Shown here piece by piece: positions 23,628 through 37,340 of a stretch of DNA of 64,000 nt. This DNA comes from Lycium barbarum. Its lineage: Eukaryota; Streptophyta; Magnoliopsida; Solanales; Solanaceae. The notes beneath the pieces were generated by a model that ran no database searches, had not been told where the DNA came from, and saw nothing but the letters and a program-made list of their open reading frames with translations. Position numbers and translations under genes: made by a program. Numbering within the stretch: position 1 is the stretch's first letter; every line of letters begins with the position of its first letter. The stretch covers positions 11,560,725 to 11,624,724 of the forward strand of contig NC_083344.1 in the NCBI RefSeq assembly GCF_019175385.1, written 5' to 3'.

Positions 23628-25707
23628 TGTCACGACCCAACTGGAGGCCATGACGGGCACCTGGGCCCTACTTGCCGAGCACCGCTAAACATGCTTTCCT
23701 ATCATAATCATAATTGAGAATGGACCTCGAGAGTCATCAGATAGAGATCTGCTAAATAATGAGAGATATAACAAAAAAAGGAATGAGCCCATAACATACT
23801 ATCTATATGACTAAGCTGGACGTGAACTGTGCAAGCCGATAGACCACTATAAAATATTGTACAATAAGGATAGAGGCCGAAGGGGCTATGCCAGGCCTAA
23901 CTAGTACCATGAATGTCTACAAGCCTCTACTGGAGTAACTGACATAAAGAGGTCGGGACAGGGCCCCGACATACCCGTATATACACAAAATAATAACATA
24001 CGAAAAGCACAACAACAACTCCGGAACGATAGAAGTGCTTCAATGTCATCTGAACAGCAACCTACAAGGGTGGATCACCAAGCTGTCTATCTGTACCTGC
24101 GGGCATGAAACACAGCACCCCCAGAAAGGGACGTCAGTACAGACAAGGTATTGAGTATGTAAAGCATAAAAGTAATATGAAAGAGATATAAGAAAACATA
24201 GGGTATATGAGTGCAACCTGTATGTCTGAACTGACTCTGTGGGTCAATGATATACATAAATACTATGCATGAATGCGTGAGGTCGTGTATATATATATAT
24301 AACGCCTGTCAAGCCTTTCTGGGCATCCCATCGTATCATATCGGCCTTCCCCATATCCCATATATATATATATATATATATATATAACGCCTTAGGGGTC
24401 ACATGTCTGTATATGCATATATATATGAATGTAATGCAATGTATAAACATGATAAGAGTACATTCTGAATTTGTCGGAGTGACTTAAGGTCGCTATACCT
24501 CCGAACATATTTATGGGGTACAATTTTCTTCAACAAGTAACTCTAGAGATCATACTGGATCTAAAGAAAGACTTTCTGAAGAAAACATTATAGAACATGA
24601 ATAAAAAAGGATCATCCCTAACTTCTAAGAATAGAATCATTATGGATTAGCGTTACGTGTACGTCTTGTTCATAAATATCATGCCAAAAGAAGGAAAGGG
24701 AGAACCTTAAAATACCTCGTCGTCTATGTAATCACTCAATGTCTATCTTCCTGAGCTTGTAAATCTACATTCAGGATGATTCACACTAAGGTTAAGTTGT
24801 TGAAACACTTATAAGGTCAAGTTAAACTAATAGGTAAGCTAACGGAAAATGGAAAACATTTCCCCTATATCATATACTTCCACACAACTCAAAAACATTA
24901 ATAACAACATCAACAATACTATAAAAAAGAGATTACATTCAAACTAGACTCAAATCAGTCCAAAACTTCCTTTCAAAATCAGTCCATAGCCAATAACTTC
25001 AACACAACACCTTATGGCCTTTCCACCATGACTGTTTTCACTTTTAAGGCTTGTTAAACCTTCAAATCAACTCAACATAAGAAATAGAATGAAGAACATA
25101 CCTTATAGCTTGAATAGGTTCAACCCACACAACTTACTTCAAGACTTAGTCACCACAACTTCAACTAGGAGCAAGAACAACCACCTTCTATGAACTAGTT
25201 GAGGTTTTAGAACTTGATCTTCTCTTGAAATGATTTTGGATGATTATGGATGATTGAAAGATCTTAGAGGGTCACTAGGGATCTATTTTGGTGAAAAAAT
25301 GAGACCTAGTCGTGCCAATTAATTTATAAACCAAGGACAAATCTCCACCGCCTCATTTTCACGGTTCACTTTCACGGCCGTGAAATTGTTCACGGTCCGT
25401 GGAAGTGACCGTGAAACACTTCTAGTGAGCTAATTTGCTGCCCTCCATTGTACGGTGGCAAACAATCACTTTCACGGTCCGTGGAAGTTGCCGTGGAATG
25501 GTCATTATCCAATTTTCTGACGAAACGTATTCTTTTCGATTCGTTTGAATCTAATCTTCGTACTCTTGTCCAACATGTTTAAGGACTTATATAACTCCAA
25601 GATACACCCATAGTCCTCATACACAACTTACCAAATGATTTCCAATTCGGCCTATGACAACCGACTTAAAACGAAACTTTAACGTAAACAAAAGATAAGG
25701 TGTAATA
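23628..25707 (-). mobile_element. 5' LTR of the Tekay-type Gypsy (2080 bp)
   Basis: On the minus strand it starts TATTACACC (25707), probably TGTTACACC with one G-to-A change, and ends GGGTCGTGACA at 23628, next to the primer site. It contains palindromic 'cacggtccgtg' repeats at 25366-25500, the conserved GTACTGACGTC block near 24128-24165, and two short (AT)n tracts. The upstream edge lies directly in the response-regulator pseudogene. The expected 5-bp duplication cannot be tested because the other end of the element is lost. Confidence 0.85.
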
Positions 25708-26126
25708 CTTTTCTTTTGTGCTCTTTCCATAGTTAATTTTGGAACCAAGGAATGATCTTTTTCTTCTTTGGAACCAGTACTTTTAGCTTTTATATCCTCA
25801 ATAGTACTTCTCATTCTTTTAGACACTTTTGCCTCATCCTTTTCTAGTAATAAATGCACTGCTTGATCTTGATATGTCTCTGAGGAATTTTCTATGCCTT
25901 TTCCCTTTCAATCTTGCAGTTTCATAGCACAAGATGAATTGTTCATTACGTCAACTTGATTCGCCTGGTTGTGTTGTGATTTTTTTATTTTCTTTCTTCT
26001 GATTTCTGTACACATGCCATTTATTCTTGAGTTCCTTTGATGAAATGGGCTTCATGAAAATGAAACATACCCCTTGTCTCATTGCTTCTTTCACTATCTC
26101 CCTCTTCAATACCGTTGGAGACATCA

Positions 26127-27535
26127 TTAAACCAAAAAAATGAAAAATCAGAACCAAACATTAAATGAGGCATGCAAAATTCTATAGAGAATTTAGATGT
26201 TGATAAATAAAATATATATCATCACGATCGTAAGGAACATATAAAAATATAGAAACTACAACTAACACTTATGAGTTTGGAAACTACATATTAGAAGTCC
26301 AATTTTTTTTCTTCTAAGCATTACAAAATTACCTAATAATATTTGGTAAAAGTTTAAGTTAAATTTCATGTATTACCATTGAATTTATACATTATAACAG
26401 TGTAGTCACACGAATATTTTTTGCCACATTGAAATAACTGAACTTCACCTACTATAATAGAAAATTGTAAAATCCCAAACTATTTTTGTCACATTAAAGT
26501 AATTGAACTTTACCCACTAACACAGTAGAGTCATAAAAATTTCACAGATATAATAGGAAAATCACATTAAAATAATTGAACTTACACTTGCATAATTAAT
26601 TTTTGTTTAGAAACAAGAATTGGTCTCTGGATTGTTTATACCTTTTCACATCCATTAAGAAATTTATATGACATCAAGTAAAATGCATAACTTATTTATG
26701 TAAGTCTTCTCTTATATAGTAGCATTTTTCACTTCTTTTTTCTTGTTTACTCCGTTACTTTGATCGTAATGCTTCCATGCCATTTCATTCCTTTCTCTTT
26801 CATTCGTCTACAACATTGATTTTCTCGCAGCTTCCCCTTATCTATATAATATTATGAATAAAAATATAACCAGAAAGATCGGCTTTCTAACAGTATACAC
26901 ATGTTAATAATCTTGAAATGATGTACTTCAGAGTTACTATGAAAACTTTCCGAATATCAAGTATTGGAAAAAACAATATATGCGACTGAATAAAAAAAAC
27001 ACTCAAATAGAACGAATACTACAATAACATTGCTCAAGTAGTAAGAAAATAACAATTTCTTTGAGTGACGGCTCTTACTGAGGGGTGGCTCTAAGGGGGA
27101 GGCTAGAATTTTGGTTTTAATATTTCACCTCGTTTTCATTTTGCCATTTTTATTTATGCATGATTCTAGAAAAGAATGGTACTATTATTTTGCGAATTTT
27201 TTAAAAAGATTTGGTGCAAAACATTAAAAATAATAGGATTGAGTGCAAATCACAAAAGAGAGCATATATAGGGGTGCAAATGTAAAGAACTCGACTTTTC
27301 TTTTATAATGGGTAATGTGTATAATTTTATAACACTTTACTTTAAAGTGCAATAACTTTTTCGTTATAGTGGGTAAAGTTAGTTACTATAATGTAAAAAA
27401 CGATAACTTTTTACTTTATTGTTATAGTAGATAAAGTTCAATATTCATGTATGATATTAACACGTTTAGATACACTTTTGAATAGTGCACACTAAACAAA
27501 ATACAATTATTAATATTTTGAGAAAATGATCTTAC
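26127..27535 (-). other. Intron 2 of the response-regulator pseudogene
   Basis: It starts with GTAAGA at 27535 and is AT-rich. It contains degenerate ~80-bp repeats, 'cacattaaaataattgaactttaccca', at about 26425-26590, with related inverted wording ('gtgggtaaagtt') at about 27365-27440. These are probably remains of an old inverted-repeat transposon. No gene is seen in it. Confidence 0.5.
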
Positions 27536-28004
27536 AAATAATAGGTAGGTCTTTGATGAGTTCAGTGGACTTGATAAACTCAAAGCAGTCTATTTCTGGC
27601 ATGTTGACATCAACCTTAACAAGGTCGAATTCGTCGATCTGTTTCCGGATAATGGAAAGAGCTACATTTGTTTGTTCAATTGTAGTCACTATAAACAAAA
27701 ATCAAACACAAAATGTCACAAGATGTGATATATGTTAATTTTCTCAAAAATTAGGGGTACATCTTCCCTTTCTGTTATGTAATTACGCAGATTAAGGTTG
27801 TATGATATGACTAACAGTATTACATTAAAAGAATAGAAAGGGATACTTGATTGATACTAGGTAATTAATATCAGTCAAATCTTTGGTAACTTAATTAAGT
27901 GAATGTACGTACCTATGAATCCAACTGAATTTTTCCATATGAACAGCTACTCAGCTAGCATGTTAATAAATTTGACAGTTAAGTGAATATATTTTCATAA
28001 GGTT

Positions 28005-28478
28005 GAATATATCAATGGTCTCTTAAATTTACCAGTAAAATTTAATTTAGATACTTGAATTACGACATGCTTCGATTAAGCACCTAAATACATGATAAAT
28101 TGACCTATTAGACACTTCCGAATCAAAATTTAGGAAAAGCTTATGTGTGTTTTTTCAAGCGCCCTTTACGTAGATAAGTTAACCATTTAAAATATGTCAA
28201 CTCCTTTAATTATATACATTATCCCCAATAAGCAGTAAAACCTCATGCCTGTGTCAATTAATGCTATGTGAATACTTAAAGGAGAAGACATATTTTATGT
28301 GATTAACTTATCTACGTAATAGGCGCTTAAGAATATGTGCAAAACTTTTCCAAATTATGTGCGAGAACTGTTTAATAGAAATACTTTACCATGTCCTCAG
28401 GTGCTCAGTTAGAACAAGTTATAATTTTGAGTGTTTAAATAAAAGTTATTTGCAAATTTATGGATCATTAGTATATTC
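28005..28478. mobile_element. Foldback MITE (~474 bp) in intron 1 of the pseudogene
   Basis: The left part 'gaatatatcaatggtc...ttaaatttacca' is an imperfect reverse complement of the right part ending 'gatcattagtatattc'. The pairing continues inward: 'gcgccctttacgtagataagttaacc' near 28159 mirrors 'gattaacttatctacgtaataggcgc' near 28300. Almost the whole element is one long imperfect palindrome. The superfamily is unclear. Confidence 0.75.
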
Positions 28479-29833
28479 AGTTTTTTAATAATACTTGTAA
28501 CTTTGTAGTTTCATAGAAGAAGACAACTTCAATATTACATTCAGTCTGTAATAACACAACCTAATTCAATAGTTTTACCAATTTAAAATAGTGGATAATA
28601 CATTGTCTACCTTCGGACATTAAGTTACGAGATTTGAATTCTTAAAACAATCGATATCAACTGAGCTTCGTGATTATAAGAAGCAAGGAATTTTTGTATA
28701 TATCTAATGAGGTGAGACATGTTGACCTAGTAGGTTATAAACTATACAAAAAGTTGGATATTAGCGACGTATTTAACTACTAACACATCTATTCACTCCC
28801 TTTCGATTGAAAAGATTATAGCTTTTTATGAAAATGCGTCACTCATAAGGGAAAAGAACTCTTTAGGATATGTTTATTAGTATCGTAAAAACACACGGTT
28901 TTTCTTGAATGGATGTCTTCATCTATCTACAACACAAATTATCAATTACTTTTACATAAATAATCGACATATAATGTCTCTCACTAGGATTAGTAAGGTA
29001 AAGACATGATGGTATTATTAAGAAAAAGGTGAAAAGAAAATTTTTAACCTTTGGGAGAGTGAAATACAAAATACTTTAATATTGCTAACCACATAATTCA
29101 CATGAGTTTTGTGTACCTTGAGGGGTTGTTTGGTTCACAAACTATTTATGTGAAAATTATCGAGCCGTGATTGCTTATGATATATCTAATAATGAAGGAA
29201 TTGCTATGGAGATAATTAAAAAGATTGTTTATACATGAATTATTTTGAAAACATTTTTGCCTATAAATTTTTAAGTTTAACTCCATGTCCAATTAAATCA
29301 AGACACATAAAATGAAACAATTTTTTTAACTTTTTTTTAATCATATTATTATTGACATAAGCTGAAGTTAATATGAATATATATCTAATAATTTACTTAT
29401 ATATACAATAATTTTTCGACTATAGATATTCAGTTATGACCACCATTTACTGGCCATAGCTCAGCCCCTGCCCATCATGTGCAGCTAGATTATCTTTCTT
29501 GAATAAAATATTTTGATTTTCTTTTCTTTTCAAGGTGGCATTGAGACTTGAAAGCAAAACTTATACTTCTCTCTACCATGTTATTACACTTTTCAGAAAA
29601 TTCACCTCTTTAACTGAATATAAAGATTTATCTAAAACATAGATCCAACAAGAAATCAAGAAAAAAAAGCTCAATAAGAACGTACCTTTGAACGAATGTT
29701 CTTCAAGAATTGACGATATGTTTAACAAAGAAGTTGTATCATGATCAACCAAGAGAATCATGAGGCCAACAAAAGGTGCAGGAACATCCACATTATCAGT
29801 TTTCTCACAACTGACGAAACTATCAAAATCCAT

Positions 29834-30524
29834 CTCTTAGAATATGAAGATTTTGAGAGAGAAAAAATTTAGACTTTTGAGTTTTCTGTTCTCTTGTTGT
29901 GGTTTTGTTTCTTCCTACCACCTTATACTAAATGAAGGATGTATAAAATTTGGAAAATTAGTTGGCTAGATAAGGGAATGAAATTAATGTATAATTTTTC
30001 TTTTTATTAAGGGAATTTAGATGCTTATAACTTTCCCGCACCTTTTTTCTTCACATTGTGCTCTTTTTCTTATTTGCATACGTTAATGAATATGTATTTA
30101 ATTAAGAAAATATCCGCGCTCAATTGGATTTCATGTGTAATTATACTTTAATATTATGGCAAACATATTTTTAAAATTTACGTTTGCTATAATCTATTTT
30201 GACCGCGTACTGTCAAACTTCATAAAAAACAACGAATTTAGTAATTATCAACTAATTGAGCGAATGTGATTGTAGAAATATTAGATTTCAAAAATCTACC
30301 TTTTTCTCGGTTAATAAGCAGTGTAGATAATATCTTAGGGGATCATGATAATTAAGTAAGATTTTGATAATCTACCAATTTGTGCTCGAAATAATTTGGT
30401 CATGTCAGTCTTGATTGTTTACAAGATATAGATGATACCAATTAGTTGATAATATATTTTTAATCATTTTAGCACGTTCACTTTAAATAACATGTTTTCT
30501 TAGAAACTTTTTGTTCCACGAGAG
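29834..30524. other. 5' flank of the response-regulator pseudogene
   Basis: AT-rich sequence that would hold the old promoter and 5' UTR of the minus-strand pseudogene, then a sharp change to LTR sequence at 30525. No other gene is seen. Confidence 0.5.
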
Positions 30525-30770
30525 TGTCACGACCCAAAAATCTCATTTGTGTCGTGACGGCACCTAATCCAACACTTAGCGAACCCAAATCAATACAAGT
30601 CACAATAAGCATAAAGTAAATGCGGAAGTAAAGTTAAAAAAACTCAATTTACTTAGTAGTCTTAATAATACTCAAATAGAAATATGCCTAAGTCCAAAAC
30701 ACTCCCCAAAACCTGTAAGTCACCAGTACAGTGCTGCTAATCCAAATACAAGTCTGAATAATACATAAAT

Positions 30771-33700
30771 TGTCACGACCCAAATCACAGTCATGATGGC
30801 ACCTACATTATCCACCAGTAGGCGAACCATTACCAAAATCATTTACTTCTTTGTGAGAAATCAAGTGCGTAATTACAATATGTAAACACAATTTGATTAG
30901 TTAATGAAACACAAATAAATGCGAAAAGAATACTTTGATCATAAAAATTCCCAAAACCTGATCTTAACTTGTACTAGAGCTTTTACAAGGAGTTGAAATG
31001 ACATACAAATTCCAAATGAAAATAAGTACTATCCATAAGAAGAGAATGGACAGAATACACATGAAGAGATTCTGGGCTGCAGGTCCGGCTAATAGCTCAC
31101 CCAAACATCTCTGTGACATCCCCGAGATCAATCACGAGGTCTCGAACACCAACCTGGGAACAACTCTACACTCCATAAAGAGTGTAGCAAGAGTAGTATG
31201 AGCAAAACACAAGGCTGGTAGGTATCATATGCTGACAACGATTAGATAACACATATAAATGAGTAGAAATCAATGAGTAGAACAGATAAGTAATCAAGTA
31301 CAATCACTAAACATTTTCGGATAATGGTTCACAACAACAATAGGCACAGTAAGTCTCAATATTCTCCAGTCATAGCCTAGGTTAAAGCTTCTAATCCACA
31401 AGTCGCCAAGTTTCTAAGTAATCACTTAACAAAAAGGCAACAACTCAAGTGAATCACCAACAAGAATCCAATGAGGTAATGTGCGATGCAATGATATGAA
31501 GTACAATACAAGTGGGATGCAATGCAATGCTATGCAAGTGCTATGCATTGGCCCCATGGCCCCTCTCTAGTATACACATGCTAAGGGTAATGCCTCATAG
31601 CCATGATCCATGGGGGACCGCGAAGTCCATGTATCACTCGTTCCGGTAAACGACCTCGGATCACGAGCTCACATTCCGCTCCAATAAAGACCTCGGATCA
31701 CAGACTCTCATCTCTCTTTTACGCTCTCAGGCAAAGACCTCGCAGGCTACACTCTCTAACTTATCATCATTTCTAGTTTCATAATCATATCAAATCACAT
31801 ATGCAATATGGAATGTATGCCATGCATATAAATCAATCGCAACAACACCACACATAGTGAGATCAACAGTCACATTACCATGTAATGCACATCATAATTC
31901 ATTCCCTTTCAATAACCTTCATTTTCGGATGATAAGTAAGATATCAAGAAACACAGATGAGTACAGTCAATTCATAATTACAACGAATAACATATGAAAT
32001 ATGGGATGCAATGCCATGCATGGAATCAGCCTCAAGTACACCACATAACTTAGGATTAGCAGACACTTGCCATAAAATGCGTATCAAACACAATTCTTTA
32101 ATGTTTCCTTCTTTTTTCATGAGGCAAGTGAGATGTAACAATGTGCATCATAGAATTAGTAATACAAGCCAAGAATACTGAGCACAATTCAATTCATTAC
32201 TTTTAGTCTTTCCTTTCCATGGGATAAGTGGGAATCAAATGACACAACAGATAACTCAACTAACACACGTATTAGAAAACATGGCGACAAGTCCACATAA
32301 TAGCTGACGATACCAACCTAATTGGAATTTCAGCTCCACACCATGCCCAAATGGCCTATCATGATTTCCCCGTCAATCACTACCATTTACACACGACTCT
32401 CTAACTAGAGTATAAACATAAGTAAGTCGTAACCTACCTCGAAGGTTGAACAAGTGCCATAAACCTCAAGCCAAAGCCTTTCTCTTCCGAATAGCTTTCG
32501 AACAATCAAAGTCTAACAATTTATTATTCTACATTAGATCCCGAGACTAATGATACCCATATTGCCATAATATTATTCGAAATAAAAAATGACCTTTAAA
32601 AAGGAAACTCAGCCCCATAAAGGCAAAATTGGAAATTCAAGTTGAAAACGGTTTACCCAAAAGCTTAGGAAGTCCAAATACCAAATTTTCATCACAGACT
32701 AGTCTCATTTTAGCATCAATTTCATTATTTCATCAAAACCTCCAATTTATAAGAAAACCCACATTTTAATCCATTTGGAAATTTGTTTAAAAATCGAAAT
32801 TGGAGTTAGAAGTAGCTAACCCAAGCCACAAATCGTAAAATCCGAAGTAGCTAATCCACGCCACAAATCGTAAAATCCTTTCAAAATCATCCATGAATTT
32901 AGTTAAGGGGGACCATTATCAATCTAGGGTTCATATTCATCAAACCCTTATTTTCCATAACCAAAATCTTTGAGAAAAAGCAAGATTCAAACTTAGGAAC
33001 TAGCCACCCAAAGATTTTAAAGATTAGGATCTAAGAAATTTCCAAACAATACTCAAATTGGATGAAAGATGGTTCAAAACTCATTTTAGGATTCATAACA
33101 CAAATCCCCAATCTAATTCATAATTTATAGATTCCAAATATAATACATGATAAAATAATAAAAAATATAGGGAACTTACCCCAAAAGATGAATCCCAAGA
33201 AACTTCCACCAAATCGCCCCAAAATCTCTCTCCAGGTCTCAACTTTGTGGATGAAAAGACTAAACACGAAATGGGGAATAAAAAGGATTTCTGATTCAGC
33301 AATCCCGCATCTGTGGACCATCCGTCGCCGACGTGGGATCGCATCTATGAAAAATTACCCGCAGAGGCGAACCCACTTAAAATCTGAAATCTACCAGGTG
33401 CAGTGAAACTTCCGTATACGCGATCTCGCGCCTGCGGAAAAGACCTCGCAGGTGTGGAACTGCCTGACCAAACAAAATCTCACATCTGCAAACCAAGCCT
33501 CGGAGAGGCAGGCCCGCAGGTGTGGTCCAACCACTGCAGAGGCGGTACACATAAACCAAAAAATTCTGGTTTTTAACCAAGTTTAACCCGAAATGCGAAA
33601 CTCATCCGAGACTACCTAGATATAAAAAAAATCATGAAATCCGCTATAAAAACACGCTACGAACTCATCCGGACCTTCAGAATTCCCAAAAGAGGTCATC

Positions 33701-34061
33701 TTGACCCGATCAACCCCCAAACGGCCAAAAACAAGATTTTAAACCAAAGGACCAAAATACCCCTGAACGCCTCGGGAACCAAACCAACTATCCTACAAAG
33801 TTATAATCGACTTTTTGGACCAAATAGAACCGATGGAACCCTCAAAAAGACTCATTTACCCAAAAGTCAACAATTGGTTAACACTTTTTCACTTATTTAA
33901 CTTAAAAGCTTCTAAATTCCTCAAAATCAACCGGACTCACCTGACACCTCGAGAACCGTTCCACCCATCCCCGCAAGTCAAATGTACTCTAACGACGCTA
34001 GGAGAAGGGTCAACAGGGGTAAAAACGGTAAAATGACTAAACGACCAAACGGATCATTACA
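30771..34061 (-). mobile_element. Solo LTR, family B (3291 bp), near-perfect TSD
   Basis: On the minus strand it starts TGTAATGATCCGTTTGG (34061) and ends GGGTCGTGACA (30771). The flanks are TAAAT (30766-30770) and TACAT (34062-34066), four of five bases matching. It holds a 'gcagaggcg/cgcatctg' repeated GC-rich segment at 33295-33545. There is no coding sequence inside. Confidence 0.8.
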
Positions 34062-34745
34062 TACATCTGTCTGAAGTAAAGAAAAACAGAAAGTGAAGAT
34101 TTGAGGGAGTATTGCACTGTGGAACCATCATTGACTCAGCTAAACTCCAAGAAAGAGCTCCAAAGGATCTACAAGCATCGATCTCCACTTATGCTGGGAT
34201 CCGAACCTGCACACAAAAGGGGCTTAGAGTGAGTGCGGGAAGCACGTGTACCAAGCAACATTGTTGACCGACCCTAAACTATAGTGATGGTGAGGGTTGG
34301 TACTTCCGATACTCCACATCTTGCTTAGTTAGTGTAACGACCCGTTTGGTCGTTATTATTTTTTCTATGCTTTTGACCCTTTCCCGAGCTTTTTAGCTCA
34401 CATTTGACCCGAGGGGACCATTGATATGCTTCTCGAGGTCTTTGGATATGATTTGAGAAATTTGGGCTTAAAAGCGAAAAATAGTTGACTCAAAGTTGAC
34501 TTTTGGGTAAACGGACCTTTTTCGGGAATCCATCTATTTTGAGAGGTCCCGATGGTCTTTTAGAACTTGTGTATATATTCGGTTCGGTTCCTAATGCACT
34601 CGGGTATATTTTGGGACTTGGGTTGGAAAGTTTTGAGGTATCGGGGGTTGACTCGGTCAAGAGACCTCTGTTGGGAATTCCGAGGCCACGAGTACGTTTG
34701 TAGCATTTTTTTATGTATGTCTACATATATGGTTTGTGAGCAAAT

Positions 34746-37340
34746 TGTCACGACCCGACTAGGTGGCCATGATGGGTACCCGGAGCTGACTACCGAGCAC
34801 CACTCATACTACTAGTTATCATACTTATTCTGCATTTATCTATTGCTCCACACTTCTAGTCGTAAGGAAAACCAATGAGGAAAAACATGAGACCATATTA
34901 CCCACACATACGTATCTACGAGCCTCTACTAGAGTGCTAGACATGAGGACGGGACAGGACCCCGCCGTGCCCAAATATGCACACCAAATAATAAACCAAA
35001 TAGCACCTCCAGAATAATGGAGTGCTCCTGTGAATCTGCTGATAGCTCCTATGGATCTGCTGATAGCTTGTATGGATCTGCACCGTCTCCCTGTCTACCC
35101 GTGGGCATGAACACAGCGTCCAAAGAAAACGGACGTCAGTACGAACATTGTACTGAGTATGTAAGGCATCAACAATAACAATACATCAATGAAATAAGGA
35201 AGCATCAAATAAGGAGCAACCTGTAACTGACTATCAATTATAAAAGAATTAATGCATGCTGGCTTACTCCATAATCATCATCATATCATGTATGCATATA
35301 TGTATAGGCTACCCGACCATATAGGTACGGTGTGATACTCATTAGCCCGCGTCCAGGCCTCCCGCATCCGGGGTGCTATCTCATGCTGCGTACTAGTGGT
35401 GTTTGCCCATGCCATTTAGACATGGTGTATACGTTGCCCGCTTTAGCGATGTCTGCCTGGCCATATAGGCGCGGTGTGATATCATCATGTACATCTCATA
35501 GACTTATCATAATCTTATCATGCTATTATCATAATACATGCCTGGGAACTCAAAGACAACTATACTTTATCGAGGTGACATAAGGTCGTGAACCCCCGAT
35601 TCCGTTATGGAGCATTCATAAGCATTCTGCCTCACCTTGAAGGAATTAGCATATAAGGTGAGGGTATACAATAAACAACATCAATGGATCGTAGTTAGCA
35701 TCATTAGCTTTGTAGAAACATCATATTCGTGAACTCTAGAATCTTCGGACTTAAGCTCATCATCATCATGTTCATAATATCTCTTATTTTTAACTCATAT
35801 GGCTATTCATGAACATAGACTTTTAGTTTTACGGAATGTAGGAAATTCATGGAGAAGGGGGGAAAATCATGCCATAAGATTCATGCCTTAGAAAGAAGGA
35901 ACTAGCCTCACATACCTTTTCCTTTAGCTATTCTACCGCTTGATCGTTCTCCTTCAATACTCATGTCTTTACCTTCAAGGGAGTTCGTATTAACATTAGC
36001 TAAACGATTATAAGAACGTGCTTACTAAAGCTAGATAAAATTGGGCAGCATTTCCTTTGTTTATACAACTTTCCTCATACCATATATCAACTCCCAAACG
36101 TCAATAATAACATTCATAATATCATCATCAACAACTTTGTCAAATTTATCATTATCCAATCCCCACAATTTCCTCTCAAGGTCATCCATAATCATGATCA
36201 TAATACAACATTACATTCATTCTCATCTAATGTTTATCTCATGCTCTCAACATCATTCATAAAGTAATTACAATCACAACATATCAATATTCATGATTCA
36301 CTCCAAACTACTATTAAAAAATGGCACTATTCTTACATTCATAACCCATTTTCTATATCCTTCTACAATCCAAGTGTTTCAACTTTTCAATACCTGAAAC
36401 AACATGGAAATACCATAAAACTTACCTTTAATAGTGTGAGAATGAGCTTTAAGTGGAAATACTTCACTTGAGCAAAACCCTAGTTCCACTTCCCATGAGA
36501 TTTCTTGCCTTAGATGAACCCTAGTGAGTTTCTTAAACTTGTTTCTCTTGATTTGATGAAGTTGATCATTAATTTCTCTTGCGTTCTTGTATATGAAGAG
36601 TGTGGAAGGTTTTAGAGAGCTCTTGAGTCATGGAGAGAAAGAATGAAATGAATTAAATGAGATGAGGTCCTTATATCAACTTTTAAAATCTGTCCCGACT
36701 AAATTATACGGACACTTATACGGTCCGTATAAGTGACCGTGAAATCGCTTCAGCAACCATCCCTTTCTATGACAATTATATGGAACATTATACGGTCCGT
36801 ATAAGTGACCGTGAAATCACCCCATCAACATCTCGCTTCTGTGATCATTATACGGCACATTACACGGTCCATATAAATTTATACGGTCCGTTTAAGTAAC
36901 CGTATAATCCCATCAGTGAAGGGCCTTCACTGTGTCGATTCTGCGGACCATTATACAAGCCATATAATATTATACGGACCGTATAATCGGTCGTATAATC
37001 TGTCTCTTCTCCGATTTTGTTCTCGTCACTTCGTTTGATCTCAAATCCTTATGGAACCTTCTTGATACTTGTTTATCACCTCATTAACAATATAAGGGAC
37101 GTTATAACTCTTCTCCAAAATATCATTAAACCATCATTAATTCAATATTCGTAAATCCTTCCTGACGCACAACATATACCTTGCTTTCCTTAACAATTTT
37201 CGTCTCCTACCTCAAACGTCTTCGAAATCTCATTTAGAATCATCAAATGTTATTTCTTACTTATTAAAACATTGTATACGTCGTGCCCTCCATTAGTCTA
37301 CTCACTGTATGTTAACGAAAAAGTTTTTCGGGGTGTAACA
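34746..37340 (-). mobile_element. Solo LTR, family A (2595 bp), TSD CAAAT, nested
   Basis: On the minus strand it starts TGTTACACCCCG (37340) and ends GGTCGTGACA (34746). CAAAT flanks it at 34741-34745 and 37341-37345. It carries 'tatacggtccgtata' palindromes at 36700-37000 and the conserved GTACTGACGTC block at 35130-35165. It is the innermost, so the youngest, insertion of this stack. Confidence 0.92.
36697..37005. repeat. Palindromic 'tatacggtccgtata' repeats in an LTR
   Basis: At least six copies or near-copies of a self-complementary word centred on ACGGTCCGT/ACGGACCGT with T/A-rich arms, often followed by 'agtgaccgtgaaatc'. The homologous part of other LTRs carries the same core with different arms. 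Confidence 0.85.

Larger units (their letters stand above)
25708..29833 (-). pseudogene. Type-B response regulator (ARR-B-like) pseudogene, truncated by Gypsy LTR
   Basis: Exon 1 29833-29686 and exon 2 27688-27536 have clean GT/AG sites and phases of 1, as in plant ARR-B genes. Exon 3 should begin at 26126. The receiver domain shows the beta-1 acidic site as D30-H31 (normally DD), phospho-acceptor D76 in VDVNMP, and conserved K126 in MKP. Broken parts: the exon-3 acceptor dinucleotide reads AA instead of AG (26128-26127); the frame shifts in an A-rich run near 25975; a TGA lies at 25910-25908; and the Gypsy LTR starts at 25707, before any GARP/Myb DNA-binding domain. After the receiver comes a Lys/Glu-rich linker. 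In a living gene this would mediate cytokinin-type phosphorelay transcription; here it cannot. Confidence 0.85.

Noticed and set aside
29106..29125. 'ggggttgtttggttc', reminiscent of a hAT-type MITE end
   Set aside because: No matching inverted end was found within a plausible distance.
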